Source: Bradyrhizobium xenonodulans (GTDB taxonomy: Bacteria; Pseudomonadota; Alphaproteobacteria; Rhizobiales; Xanthobacteraceae). Taken from it: DNA of 64,000 bases. The translations under genes were made by a program, and so were the position numbers. The notes under the pieces are model-generated. The model saw only the letters and a program-made list of their open reading frames with translations, did no database searches and was not told the DNA's origin. The stretch covers positions 4,246,501 to 4,310,500 of the forward strand of contig NZ_CP089391.1 of NCBI RefSeq assembly GCF_027594865.1. Direction: 5' to 3'. Shown here one piece after another: positions 23,906 through 33,965 of this stretch (positions are counted from its first letter, which is position 1; each line of letters opens with the position of its first letter).

Positions 23906-25291
23906 TTATGCCCCGTTCAGGAATTGAAGCGGGTCAACCGGGCTCGATCCCTTACGGATCTCGAAGTGGAGCTGCGGCGACGCCACCTCCCCGGATTGAC
24001 CCGACTTGGCAATGACCTGGCCGCGCTTGATGGTATCTCCGCGCTTCACCATCAGCTCACTCGCATGGGCATATGCGGTGACGTAGCCGTTGGAGTGCCG
24101 AACCAGGACCAGATTGCCGTAACCCTTCAGCTCGTTGCCGGAATAGGCGACGACGCCGTCTTCGGCCGCCTTGACCGGCGTCCCCTCGGGCACCGCGAGA
24201 TTGATGCCGTCGTTGGACTTGCCGTTGGTCTTGGCGCCGTAGCTCGTGACCACCTTGCCGCGCACCGGCCAGCGGAAGGTCGGCAGCGCGCTGGTCGTCT
24301 CCGCGGCCTTCGCCGAAGCCTCGGCAGCGGGCTTCTCTTCGACATTGGCCGTGGCCTGGGCGAGGCGTGCGCTCTGCACGGGCGCTGCGACGGCAGCCAC
24401 CTTGGTGGCGGGTACGGGCGCGGCCGCAACGGGCTGAAGCGTCCCGACGGCGGGGGCAGCAGCAACCGGCGCTGCGACGGCAGCGGTCTTGGCACCGGGC
24501 ACGGACAGCTTGGTGCCGAGCTTGAGCTTGGTCGACGGATCGAGGCCGTTGGCGCGAGCCAGCTCGGCCGCCGAGATATGGTTCTTGCGGGCGATGCTGG
24601 CGAGCGTGTCGCCGTGGTTGACGAAGTGCGTGCTCGATGGCGCAGCCATGGCGGCAACCGGCTTCGCAGGCGCTAACGCGGGAGCCGCCGCGACGGGAGC
24701 CATCGCTGGCGCGGGCGCAGCAGCAGTGGCGCCCGGATGCGGGATGATCAGCTGCTGGCCGGGCGAGAGCGCGCGCGGCCCCTTGTAGCCGTTGGCGGCG
24801 AGGATCGACTGCGGCGTGACGCGATAGCGCTTGGCGAGCACCTCGAGCGTGTCGCTGGTGCCGACGATGATCTTGGTCCCGCCGGCCGGCTGCGCGGCCG
24901 CGACCGAGCGCGGCGGCACGGTGGCTGTCGTTTCGAGATGCGGCTGCGCCGGGGGCGCGTAGGTGCCGACGCCGCGGCCGCCTCCGGACACGCCACCACC
25001 CGCCGCAACGGGATAGGATTGCGGCGCGGACACCGCCGGCGGCGGCAAGGGCTGCGACTGGTAGGAACCAGGCTGCGTCTGCGGCCGCGAATATTGCGGC
25101 AGCTCGCGCTGCGGCGGCGGTGCCTGCTGCACCGAACCGGTCTGGTCGGAGGCGAAGGGATTGGAGAAGTTCGACTGGGACAGCCGCGACGACATGTCGG
25201 CGCTGCATCCTGCGAAGCTGAAGGAGATCAGCGCCAGCACCGCGACCTGCGGTACGCGGCGCGAGTAAAGCAACTCGGCGACGACAGACAT
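23906..25291 (-). CDS. nlpD: NlpD-like lipoprotein: two LysM domains and a degenerate M23 (LytM) domain
   Basis: This 461-aa protein has a signal peptide with a lipobox-like FAGC at residues 26-29. A Pro/Gln-rich linker is followed by LysM 1 (about 140-184), LysM 2 (about 222-266), an Ala/Pro linker, and a LytM domain (about 350-458). The zinc ligands of active M23 peptidases (H-x3-D and H-x-H) are replaced: NDGIN stands where HxxxD is expected and QLHF where HLHF is expected. It is therefore probably not a peptidase but an activator of an N-acetylmuramoyl-L-alanine amidase, as for E. coli NlpD and EnvC. Its neighbours pcm and surE are the classic nlpD companions. Confidence 0.88.
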   Translation of the reverse strand: MSVVAELLYSRRVPQVAVLALISFSFAGCSADMSSRLSQSNFSNPFASDQTGSVQQAPPPQRELPQYSRPQTQPGSYQSQPLPPPAVSAPQSYPVAAGGGVSGGGRGVGTYAPPAQPHLETTATVPPRSVAAAQPAGGTKIIVGTSDTLEVLAKRYRVTPQSILAANGYKGPRALSPGQQLIIPHPGATAAAPAPAMAPVAAAPALAPAKPVAAMAAPSSTHFVNHGDTLASIARKNHISAAELARANGLDPSTKLKLGTKLSVPGAKTAAVAAPVAAAPAVGTLQPVAAAPVPATKVAAVAAPVQSARLAQATANVEEKPAAEASAKAAETTSALPTFRWPVRGKVVTSYGAKTNGKSNDGINLAVPEGTPVKAAEDGVVAYSGNELKGYGNLVLVRHSNGYVTAYAHASELMVKRGDTIKRGQVIAKSGQSGEVASPQLHFEIRKGSSPVDPLQFLNGA

Positions 25292-25400
25292 GGTTACTCA
25301 CTCGTACGCAACAGAACTGGTCTTTTAAGTAAACACGCGCCGAGTAAATAACGGCTTAACCCTCCCAATAAGATGTTGGCAGCACAGCCGATCCGGAATT

Positions 25401-26051
25401 CTACAGCTCCCGCGCCACCCCGGGCAGCGCCGGCACGAAACGGACCTCGACGAGTTCCTTGCGGTTGATCCCGGCTTCGGTGCGGGTGAGACGGACCAGC
25501 GTCTGCACGCCCTGGTGCGGGCCGACGGGCGCGATCAGGATGCCGCCGACCTCCAGCCGGTCGACCAGATTCTCCGGGAGCTGCTCCATCGCGGCGGTCA
25601 CGATGATGCGGTCGAACGGACCGATATTGGCCGGCAGATTGAGGCCGTCGGCGAGCATCACCTCGACATTGTGACAGCCGAGCTTTTCAAGTCTGGCGCG
25701 CGCCGTGTCCGCCAGCTTGCGATAGCGCTCGATTGTCAGCACCTGGCCGGCGAGCCGCGACAGCACGGCGGCCTGATAGCCGGAGCCGGCGCCGATCTCG
25801 AGCACCCGGTGCTTCTTCTGCAGCTGGAGCTGCTCGGTCATGTAGGCGACGACGAAGGGCTGGCTGATGGTCTGCCCGCAGGCGATCGGCAGCGCGGTGT
25901 CACGATAGGCCCCCTCGCGATCGGCTTCGTCGACGAACAGCTCGCGCGGCACCTCCTCCATGGTCCGCAGCACCGCCTGGTCGCTGATGCCCCGGCGTCT
26001 CAGCGTGAGCTGAAACATCATCTTTTCCGTTGGGTGCTGATGGGAGGTCAT
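25401..26051 (-). CDS. pcm: Protein-L-isoaspartate O-methyltransferase
   Basis: This 216-aa enzyme methylates L-isoaspartyl residues with S-adenosylmethionine to start repair of aged proteins. [21 protein letters not shown] is the substrate-side signature; [15 protein letters not shown] is the SAM-binding loop; then [14 protein letters not shown] and [14 protein letters not shown]. The frame extends 39 codons upstream. The chosen ATG (26049-26051) gives the normal family length and has AGGAAG just ahead. It lies 109 bases upstream of nlpD on the same strand, with surE on the far side of a small receiver gene. Confidence 0.93.
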   Translation of the reverse strand: MTSHQHPTEKMMFQLTLRRRGISDQAVLRTMEEVPRELFVDEADREGAYRDTALPIACGQTISQPFVVAYMTEQLQLQKKHRVLEIGAGSGYQAAVLSRLAGQVLTIERYRKLADTARARLEKLGCHNVEVMLADGLNLPANIGPFDRIIVTAAMEQLPENLVDRLEVGGILIAPVGPHQGVQTLVRLTRTEAGINRKELVEVRFVPALPGVAREL

Positions 26052-26287
26052 CGCTTCCTGTGTCGTCTCGTCATTCGGGATCGCGGCTTCCGCCGCGCGC
26101 GCCCGGGCAAGAATCTTGTTCCTGCTCAGGAACCCATGATAGCCTTTGGCTACAGCATTTGACCACAAATCGGCTTGCAGCGGGCTGACGGCAAAAGGTC
26201 ATTTTCAGGCGTCCCTTCGCCGACGCGCATTGCGTCGATTCGTGTTATCTGCGAACGTTTCCGCAAATGGGCAAGGACTCAGCGACA

Positions 26288-26659
26288 ATGACCGCGACAG
26301 GGCTTTCGGGCCGCTCTGTATTCCTCGTCGAAGACGAGGTGATGATCAGGATGATGGTCGCGGACATGCTCGAGGAGCTCGGCTACAAGATCGCAGCCGA
26401 AGCCGGCGACATCACCGAGGCGATGCGGCTCGCCCAGGCGACCGAGTTCGACATCGCCATCCTCGACGTCAACGTCAACGGCAAGGTCATCTCGCCGGTT
26501 GCCGACGTCATCAAGGCGAAGGGTTGCCCGTTCATCTTCGCCACCGGCTACGGCTCCTCGGGCCTGCCCGAGCAGTACCGCGACCGGCCCGCGCTCCAGA
26601 AGCCGTTCCAGCTCGACGCGCTCGGCAAGACGATCGAAGCCGCGCTGCGCGACGGCTAG
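26288..26659 (+). CDS. Single-domain response regulator
   Basis: This 123-aa CheY-like receiver has the acidic pair in LVEDE (13-17), phospho-acceptor aspartate 60 in AILDVNVNG, threonine in FATGYG, and lysine in LQKPFQ. No output domain follows, so it acts through protein contacts or as a phosphate shuttle; no partner kinase is adjacent. An ATG 7 codons earlier (26267) is possible; AAGGA sits between the two. It is divergent from pcm, and its stop abuts the surE stop with no spacer. It appears inserted between surE and pcm, which usually adjoin. Confidence 0.85.
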   Translation: MTATGLSGRSVFLVEDEVMIRMMVADMLEELGYKIAAEAGDITEAMRLAQATEFDIAILDVNVNGKVISPVADVIKAKGCPFIFATGYGSSGLPEQYRDRPALQKPFQLDALGKTIEAALRDG

Positions 26660-27427
26660 CTATTTCAGCGTCGCACTCAGCGCGTCGGAAAACGCTTCAT
26701 TGGTGCGGTCGAGCCGAAGCGGCGTGACCGAGACGTAGCGTTCGCGCAGTGCCGCGAGGTCGGTGCCGTCGGCTGGCGTATCCATCATCGCCGCGCGCTC
26801 GAAGCCGATCCAGAAATAGGGATTGCCCCGGCCGTCCCTGCGCTCGTCGATCCTGAGGAAGCCGAGATTGCGCTTGCCCTGGCGCGTGACGCGAATGCCC
26901 AGCACCTCCTCCGGCGCACAGGACGGGAAGTTGACGTTGATGACGGTGTCCTTTGGGATCCCGGCAGCCATCACCTTGCGCAGGATGTCGGGCCCGAACT
27001 TGCGCGCGGTGTCCCATTGCGGCCGATCTCGCGTCTCGACGCTGAACTCCTGTGACAGTGCGAACGAGGGCAGCCCCAGGATGGTGCCTTCCAGCGCGCC
27101 GGCGATGGTGCCGGAATAGACCACGTCCTCGGCGACGTTGCGGCCCTTGTTGACGCCGGACAGCACGAGGTCCGGCAGCGTGGTGCCCAGAATATGCCGC
27201 GCGCCCATGATGACGCAGTCGGTCGGCGTGCCGCGCACGGCGAAGTGGCGCGGGCCGACCTCGCGCAGGCGGAGCGGATCGTTCAGCGACAGCGAATGCG
27301 ACACGCCGGACTGGTCGAGCTCGGGCGCGACCACCCAGACGTCGTCGGACAGCGCCCTGGCGATCTCCTCCACGACCTTGAGGCCGGGAGCATGAATGCC
27401 GTCGTCATTGGTGCAGAGAATACGCAT
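26660..27427 (-). CDS. surE: 5'/3'-nucleotidase SurE
   Basis: This 255-aa metal-dependent nucleotidase starts [16 protein letters not shown], with the metal-binding N-D-D. It continues with [39 protein letters not shown], and the late RYVSVTPL. Length and the ATG at 27425-27427 match the family; the upstream open stretch is not conserved. It belongs to the run serS, 117-aa protein, surE on the minus strand. SurE together with Pcm and NlpD is a widespread stationary-phase locus. Confidence 0.94.
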   Translation of the reverse strand: MRILCTNDDGIHAPGLKVVEEIARALSDDVWVVAPELDQSGVSHSLSLNDPLRLREVGPRHFAVRGTPTDCVIMGARHILGTTLPDLVLSGVNKGRNVAEDVVYSGTIAGALEGTILGLPSFALSQEFSVETRDRPQWDTARKFGPDILRKVMAAGIPKDTVINVNFPSCAPEEVLGIRVTRQGKRNLGFLRIDERRDGRGNPYFWIGFERAAMMDTPADGTDLAALRERYVSVTPLRLDRTNEAFSDALSATLK

Positions 27428-27530
27428 GCGAAGGGCCGATTCCAGAAAGCGGGGTCTGAGCCGTCTTATCCGGCCGGGGCCGATCAGGCAAACCGGCCGA
27501 TGGGGACCGTCGTTCCCGGCTTGGTCCCGT

Positions 27531-27884
27531 TTACCTGCGGACGCGCCATTGCGGCAGGAAGCGCGCCAGCCGGCCTTCGGCACGCAATGTCATCGCCGGC
27601 ACAACCGGGCTCACGACGGGAGCTTCGATGACGCCGAGCGCCTGCAATTGCGCAACGATCGGATCCGCCCCCGGAAAGCGTTCGCGTGCCATCGTCAGCG
27701 CGCTGTCGAAATCCGCAGCATTCACGCCGGGCTTGGCCCGCCGGCTCTGGACCAGATCCTCGTCCCAGAGCCGCGCGACCTCGATATCGAGCACGCCGCG
27801 GAGGCGCTGGTCGACGGCCTGGATGCCGGCACCCGTCACCGCCCATTGTCGGCCGACCCAGAAGATGTCGCGGTGCAAGGCCAT
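27531..27884 (-). CDS. Conserved hypothetical protein between serS and surE
   Basis: A 117-aa soluble protein beginning [20 protein letters not shown], with an amphipathic first half ([21 protein letters not shown]). No signal, membrane helix or metal motif is visible. I recall proteins of this kind at the same site in Bradyrhizobium, but not a function. It starts 62 bases after the serS stop and ends 103 bases before the surE start, so it is probably part of that transcript. Upstream residues to 27944 lack support. Confidence 0.6.
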   Translation of the reverse strand: MALHRDIFWVGRQWAVTGAGIQAVDQRLRGVLDIEVARLWDEDLVQSRRAKPGVNAADFDSALTMARERFPGADPIVAQLQALGVIEAPVVSPVVPAMTLRAEGRLARFLPQWRVRR

Positions 27885-27946
27885 GAATGGTGGGTTCGCA
27901 TTGGCGGGTGGCCGGCAGGATAACCGGCCGCCCGATCTTCGCAACC

Positions 27947-29293
<1,347 letters not shown>

Positions 29294-29351
29294 TCAGCGC
29301 GTAAACCTACAACGGAAACGTTGTACGTCAGCGCGTTCCCCCTAGCACAGC

Positions 29352-29453
29352 TGTCATCGCCCGCGAAAGCGGGCGATCCAGTATTCCAGAGACAGGGGTG
29401 ATTCCTCGACAGGCCGCGGCGTACTGGATTCCCCGCATGCGCGGGGAATGACA
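29352..29453. repeat. Intergenic palindromic repeat with two hairpins and an outer stem
   Basis: Hairpin 1 is ATCGCCCGC-GAAA-GCGGGCGAT (29356-29377). Hairpin 2 is ATTCCCCGC-ATGC-GCGGGGAAT (29428-29449). They are bracketed by TGTCAT/ATGACA (29352-29357 with 29448-29453) and joined by ATCCAGTA/TACTGGAT (29376-29383 with 29422-29429). The whole can fold as one cruciform or branched RNA. It lies between tatC and serS, in neither gene. I recall similar elements scattered through Bradyrhizobium genomes; copy number here cannot be judged. Confidence 0.8.
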
Positions 29454-29472
29454 CTGGTGGGTTTGGCCGCCC

Positions 29473-30285
29473 CTACTCCGCCGGATTGACCGGCGTCGAC
29501 ACGTCGGTGCCGGTGGCGGCCTGCGAGGCGGCCGCCTTCTTCTCCACCATCCCGACCGCGATGATCGAGCCCTCGTAGAGCGCCAGCAAGGGGATCGCGA
29601 GCGAGCACTGGCTGAGCACGTCGGGCGGCGTCAGCACGGCCGCGATGACGAAGGCGATCACGATGAAATAGCGGCGCTTCTCGCGCAGCATCTTCGAGCT
29701 GACGATGCCGATGCGGCCGAGCAGCGTCAGGATCACCGGAAGCTGGAAGGCGATGCCGAAGGCGAAGATCAGCGACATCATCAGCGACAGATATTCGCCG
29801 ACCTTGGGCAGGAGCTGGATCTGCGCGGTCTCGTCGCTGCCGGCCTGCTGCATACCGAGCGAGAAGCGGACCAGCATCGGCAGCACGACGAAATAGACCA
29901 GCGCCGCGCCCAGCACGAAGAAGAACGGCGTCGCCACCAGATACGGCAGGAAGGCCTGCTTCTCGTGCTTGTAGAGCCCGGGCGCGACGAACTTGTAGAT
30001 CTGTGTCGCGATGATCGGGAACGAGATGAAGCCGGCACCGAACAGCGCGAGCTTGAGCTGGGTGATGAAATATTCCAGCAGCGCGGTGTAGATGAACTTG
30101 GAATTCTCCGGACCCGCGACCCACACGAACGGCCAGACCAGCACGTTGTAGATCTGCTTGGCGAAGAAGAAGCAGAAAATGAAGGCCACGCCGAAGCCGA
30201 GCAGCGCCTTGATCAGCCGCGAGCGCAGCTCGATCAGATGGTCCATCAGAGGGGCTTTACTGGCCTCGATATCGGCGTCGCTCAT
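29473..30285 (-). CDS. tatC: Sec-independent translocase subunit TatC
   Basis: This 270-aa inner-membrane protein has six helices. TatC binds twin-arginine signal peptides and forms the receptor complex with TatB. The N-terminus [21 protein letters not shown] carries the conserved E-L-R-x-[20 protein letters not shown] and [20 protein letters not shown] are further signatures. Its start overlaps the tatB stop by 4 bases, so translation is coupled. Confidence 0.96.
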   Translation of the reverse strand: MSDADIEASKAPLMDHLIELRSRLIKALLGFGVAFIFCFFFAKQIYNVLVWPFVWVAGPENSKFIYTALLEYFITQLKLALFGAGFISFPIIATQIYKFVAPGLYKHEKQAFLPYLVATPFFFVLGAALVYFVVLPMLVRFSLGMQQAGSDETAQIQLLPKVGEYLSLMMSLIFAFGIAFQLPVILTLLGRIGIVSSKMLREKRRYFIVIAFVIAAVLTPPDVLSQCSLAIPLLALYEGSIIAVGMVEKKAAASQAATGTDVSTPVNPAE

Positions 30286-30791
30286 GACGCTTTGGCGTCC
30301 TTGATCGCTTCGGATGGCGCCGTGTCCTGAATGACGGTGTCCTGCGCAACCTGCGCCTGCTCGACCTCACGGGTGATGGCGAGCGGCTCGTTCACAGCCG
30401 TATGCGCCTCGGCCTCCACGAAGGTCTCAGGCGTCGGCGCTTCCGGCGTCGTTGGTGTCGTCGGCGGTTCGACAGCAGTCGTCGTGGTCGTCTCGGCCGG
30501 CTTGTCCAGAGCATCGACGCGGAGCGCGTCGCTGACGTCCTTCTGCAGCGAGGTCAGCGGATTGAAGCCGGTGGCGGCTTCCTTGACCTCATCGAAGCTC
30601 TTCTTGAGGTCGGCCATCTCGGCCTCGCGCATCGCTTCCTGGAACTGGCCCTGGAATTCGGCGGCCATCTTGCGGGCCTTGCCCATCCACTGCCCGACCA
30701 TGCGCAGCACGCCCGGCAGCTCTTTCGGGCCGATGGCGACCAGGGCCACGACCCCGATCAGGACCAGTTCACTCCACCCGATGTCGAACAT
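30282..30791 (-). CDS. tatB: Sec-independent translocase subunit TatB
   Basis: This 169-aa protein begins [26 protein letters not shown], the TatB signature: membrane helix, then G-P-K-x-L-P hinge. An amphipathic helix follows ([21 protein letters not shown]). The C-terminal half is a Thr/Pro/Glu-rich tail typical of alphaproteobacterial TatB. It lies between tatA (87 bases) and tatC (4-base overlap). Confidence 0.95.
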   Translation of the reverse strand: MFDIGWSELVLIGVVALVAIGPKELPGVLRMVGQWMGKARKMAAEFQGQFQEAMREAEMADLKKSFDEVKEAATGFNPLTSLQKDVSDALRVDALDKPAETTTTTAVEPPTTPTTPEAPTPETFVEAEAHTAVNEPLAITREVEQAQVAQDTVIQDTAPSEAIKDAKAS

Positions 30792-30878
30792 GAGGTCTTC
30801 CGTTCACGCAAGGCCGCGACCGGCCCAATCCCTTGCGCGCAGGATCGGGGCCGCTACCCGCGTCTCGCGTACTCTTGC

Positions 30879-31112
30879 TCAGACGGCCTTGCTGCCGACG
30901 TCGGACCGGGCCGCGGTCGGCGCGGCATTGTGCTCGATGGACTTCGAAGGCTCGGGCTTGTCGGCGACCTTGTCGTCGTCCTGCATGCCCTTCTTGAATG
31001 CCTTGATGCCTTGCGCCACGTCGCCCATCAGATCCGAAATCTTGCCGCGGCCGAACAGCAGCAGGACGACTGCGATCACCAGGATCCAGTGCCAAATGCT
31101 AAGCGAACCCAT
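30879..31112 (-). CDS. tatA: Sec-independent translocase subunit TatA
   Basis: This 77-aa protein has one membrane helix ([23 protein letters not shown]), then the F-G-R-G-K-I-S-D hinge and an amphipathic helix ending AFKKGMQDD. It polymerises to form the Tat pore for folded proteins. The ATG at 31110-31112 gives the standard N-terminus; 5 upstream codons are open but unlikely. A GGCCGGG-GA-CCCGGCC palindrome (31136-31151) lies upstream. Confidence 0.95.
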   Translation of the reverse strand: MGSLSIWHWILVIAVVLLLFGRGKISDLMGDVAQGIKAFKKGMQDDDKVADKPEPSKSIEHNAAPTAARSDVGSKAV

Positions 31113-31280
31113 CCTGCAACCCTCCAAACACGCTTGGCCGGGGACCCGGCCGATCTTCCCCGAAACCTAGGCGCGGCAGACCTCAAAAACAAGGACCAAG
31201 GCAGCGCCAATTCGCTGTTGGCGCTACGTAATCTTGCTAGTGTTAACTGGTCGCAGGGGGCCCCGTAAAAGGCCGCGACG

Positions 31281-32033
31281 TCAGTCCTCGCTGCCGCCCT
31301 CGCCGCCCTCATTGCCGCCTTCCGGCGGCGTCTCGGGCTCGACCGCGGGTGCCAGCGCCAGATCGAGGTCCTCGCCGGGTTCCAGCGGATCCTCGTCCTC
31401 GCGCAGGGCCGGGTCGTCCGACGGCGTCGGCACGCTGAATCCGGTCGGCAGGCGCGAATCCAGCAGGCCCGTCCCCTTCAGCTCTTCCAGGCCCGGCAGA
31501 TCGCCGAGCTGTTCCAGCGTGAATTGCGACAGGAAGTCCTCGGTTGTTCCGAAGGTCAACGGACGGCCGGGCGTCTTGCGGCGGCCGCGCGGCTTGATCC
31601 AGCCGGTCTCCAGCAGCACGTCGAGCGTGCCCTTGGAGGTTACAACGCCGCGGATCTCCTCGATCTCGGCACGCGTCACCGGCTGGTGATAGGCGATGAT
31701 CGCCAGCACCTCGATCGCCGCGCGCGACAGGCGGCGGGTCTCGTGGCTCTCGCGCGTCATCAGCCAAGCGAGATCGCCGGCGGTGCGGAAGGTCCATTTG
31801 TTGGCAACGCGCACGAGGTTCACCCCGCGCAAGGAATAATCGGCCTGGAGCTGCTCGAGCGCGGCCTTGACGTCGACGCCCTCAGGCATGCGCTTGGCCA
31901 GCGTGGCGGTGTCCAGCGGTTCGTTCGACGCAAACAGCAGCGCTTCCAGCAGCCGCAATTCCTCGGGACGCGCCTGGGATTCGTTCTCCATCGGCTCGGC
32001 CTCTTCTACCCGCACTTCAGCCAGGCTTGCCAT
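31281..32033 (-). CDS. scpB: Segregation and condensation protein ScpB
   Basis: This 250-aa cytoplasmic protein binds ScpA and the Smc ATPase in chromosome condensation. Two winged-helix units are visible: RLLEALLFASNEPLDTATLA and SRAAIEVLAIIAYHQPVTRAEI, the latter continuing RGVVTSKGTLDVLLETGWI. The C-terminus is a Glu/Pro/Gly-rich acidic tail of about 50 residues. AAGGAG lies 8 bases before the ATG at 32033, which is preferred over a GTG at 32054. It follows scpA by 21 bases. Confidence 0.94.
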   Translation of the reverse strand: MASLAEVRVEEAEPMENESQARPEELRLLEALLFASNEPLDTATLAKRMPEGVDVKAALEQLQADYSLRGVNLVRVANKWTFRTAGDLAWLMTRESHETRRLSRAAIEVLAIIAYHQPVTRAEIEEIRGVVTSKGTLDVLLETGWIKPRGRRKTPGRPLTFGTTEDFLSQFTLEQLGDLPGLEELKGTGLLDSRLPTGFSVPTPSDDPALREDEDPLEPGEDLDLALAPAVEPETPPEGGNEGGEGGSED

Positions 32034-32054
32034 GGCAGATTCTCCTTCTTGCAC

Positions 32055-32894
32055 TTAACCGACCGGCGCATCGGGCGCAGGAACTGCGTCCACGACCGGT
32101 TTCGGCCGCCCCTTCCGGAAATAGATCGGCGCAAACGCCTCTTTCTGGTTCAGCTCGAGCTGACCCTCACGCACCAGCTCGAGCGCGGCGGCGAAGCTCG
32201 AGGCGAACACCGTCGCGCGCTGCGTCGGATCGGCAACGTGCCGGATCAGGAAGTCGTCGAGCACGCCCCAGTCGTCCTGCTCGCTGATGCTGCCGACCAG
32301 CCGCTCCAGCGTGGCGCGCGCTTCGGCGAGCGACCACACGGTGCGCTTGGCCAGATGCACGCTCGCCAGCACGCGCGACTGGCGCTGCGCGGCGTAGGCG
32401 GTGAGCAAATCGTACAGCGTCGCGGTGTATTTCGGATGCTTGATCTCGGCGATCTGTTCGGGCTCGCCGCGCGGGAAGATATCGCGCTGCAATTGCGGCC
32501 GGTTCATCAGCCGGTTGGCGGCTTCGCGGATGGCTTCCAGCCGGCGCAGCCGGTTGGCGAGCGCCGTCGCCATCTGCTCGGCGCTCGGACCTTCCGCACT
32601 CGGCGGCTCCGGCAGCAGCAGCCGCGACTTCAGGAAGGCGAGCCAGGCCGCCATGACGAGGTAGTCGGCAGCGAGCTCGAGCCGGATCTTTCGCGCGGCT
32701 TCGATGAAGTGGAGATACTGGTCGGCCAGCGCCAGGATCGAAATCTTGGCGAGGTCGACCTTCTGGTTCCGCGCCAGCGCGAGCAACAGGTCGAGCGGAC
32801 CTTCATAGCCCTCAACATCGACGACCAGCGCCGGTTCATCCTCGGCGAGCTCTGCGGGCCGCCCGGTTTCAAACGATAGGATTTCTGCGCTCAT
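32055..32894 (-). CDS. scpA: Segregation and condensation protein ScpA
   Basis: This 279-aa kleisin bridges the heads of Smc. The N-terminal helical motif is YEGPLDLLLALARNQKVDLAKISI. The segment DYLVMAAWLAFLKSRLLLP follows, and the C-terminal part LVREGQLELNQKEAFAPIYF contacts Smc. Its start overlaps the nagZ stop by 4 bases, so nagZ, scpA and scpB form one transcript on the minus strand. Confidence 0.95.
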   Translation of the reverse strand: MSAEILSFETGRPAELAEDEPALVVDVEGYEGPLDLLLALARNQKVDLAKISILALADQYLHFIEAARKIRLELAADYLVMAAWLAFLKSRLLLPEPPSAEGPSAEQMATALANRLRRLEAIREAANRLMNRPQLQRDIFPRGEPEQIAEIKHPKYTATLYDLLTAYAAQRQSRVLASVHLAKRTVWSLAEARATLERLVGSISEQDDWGVLDDFLIRHVADPTQRATVFASSFAAALELVREGQLELNQKEAFAPIYFRKGRPKPVVDAVPAPDAPVG

Positions 32895-33919
32895 GCGGAT
32901 GCCGTGTTTGCCCGTGCGATCAATGCGTCCAGCTCAGTGCGTGCGGCCGCCCGGTCGAACGGCTGCGGCGTCTTGCGCGCAGCGAGCGCGGCGTTGGCTC
33001 GCTCCAGCGCCCGGCCCGACAATTCAGGGGTCTCGCCGGCGACTTCGCGCATCTCCTCGATATTGCCGTTGCAATGCAGGGCCACATCGCAGCCGGCCGC
33101 GAAGATGGCGCGGGTCCGTTCGGCGATATTCCCCGACAGCGCGTTCATCGACACGTCATCACTCATTAACAAACCCTGGAACCCGATTACGCTGCGAATC
33201 ACCTGAGCAATCATTGTCGCAGAAGTCGTCGCCGGATGGGCGGGGTCGACGGCGCTAAACACAACATGTGCAGTCATGGCCATCGGCAGGTCGGCGAGCG
33301 GCTTGAACGCCGCGAAATCGGTCCGTTCCAGCTCGTCCCTCGGCGTATCAACCGTCGGCAGCTTGAAATGGGTGTCGGCGGTGGCCCGGCCATGGCCGGG
33401 GATATGCTTGAGAACCGGCAGGACGCCGCCCTGCTCCAGCCCCTCGGTGACCGCGCGGGCGATCGCTGCGACCTTGCCCGGTTCGGTGCCGTAAGCCCGA
33501 TTCCCGATGACGGCATCAGCGCCCGACACCGGCACATCGGCCAGCGGCAAGCAATCCACGGTAATGCCGAGATCGGCGAGATCGGCCGCGATCAGGCGGG
33601 CACTGAGGCGCGCAGCCGTCAGTCCAAGCGCCGAATCAGTGTCGTACAAGCTCGAGAAAATCGCGCCCGGCGGATAGACCGGCCAGTGCGGCGGCCCCAG
33701 CCGCTGCACCCGCCCGCCCTCCTGATCGATCAGGACAGGTGCGTCACCGGTGCCCGCAACCGCCCGCAATTCCGCAACCAATGCAGCGACTTGAGCCGGC
33801 GTATCGACATTGCGCTTGAAGAGGATGAAGCCCCATGGGCGCTGGTCGCGGATAAACTCCCGCTCGACGGCGGTCAGTTCCGTTCCGGATACACCGGTAA
33901 TGAAGGCCCGCGTACTCAT
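32891..33919 (-). CDS. nagZ: Beta-N-acetylhexosaminidase NagZ
   Basis: This 342-aa glycoside hydrolase family 3 enzyme is cytoplasmic. It removes GlcNAc from 1,6-anhydro-MurNAc peptides during cell-wall recycling. Signatures are VLIDQEGGRVQRL, VLKHIPGHGRATADTHF (mobile His/Asp loop) and GLLMSDDVSMNAL (nucleophile aspartate). It overlaps scpA by 4 bases and follows the SPOR gene by 46 bases, linking peptidoglycan recycling with chromosome segregation genes, a common alphaproteobacterial order. Confidence 0.95.
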   Translation of the reverse strand: MSTRAFITGVSGTELTAVEREFIRDQRPWGFILFKRNVDTPAQVAALVAELRAVAGTGDAPVLIDQEGGRVQRLGPPHWPVYPPGAIFSSLYDTDSALGLTAARLSARLIAADLADLGITVDCLPLADVPVSGADAVIGNRAYGTEPGKVAAIARAVTEGLEQGGVLPVLKHIPGHGRATADTHFKLPTVDTPRDELERTDFAAFKPLADLPMAMTAHVVFSAVDPAHPATTSATMIAQVIRSVIGFQGLLMSDDVSMNALSGNIAERTRAIFAAGCDVALHCNGNIEEMREVAGETPELSGRALERANAALAARKTPQPFDRAAARTELDALIARANTASA

Positions 33920-33965
33920 AACGGCCGATTAACCCTGCCCCGCGAGGGGGTCAAGGAAACGGCCG

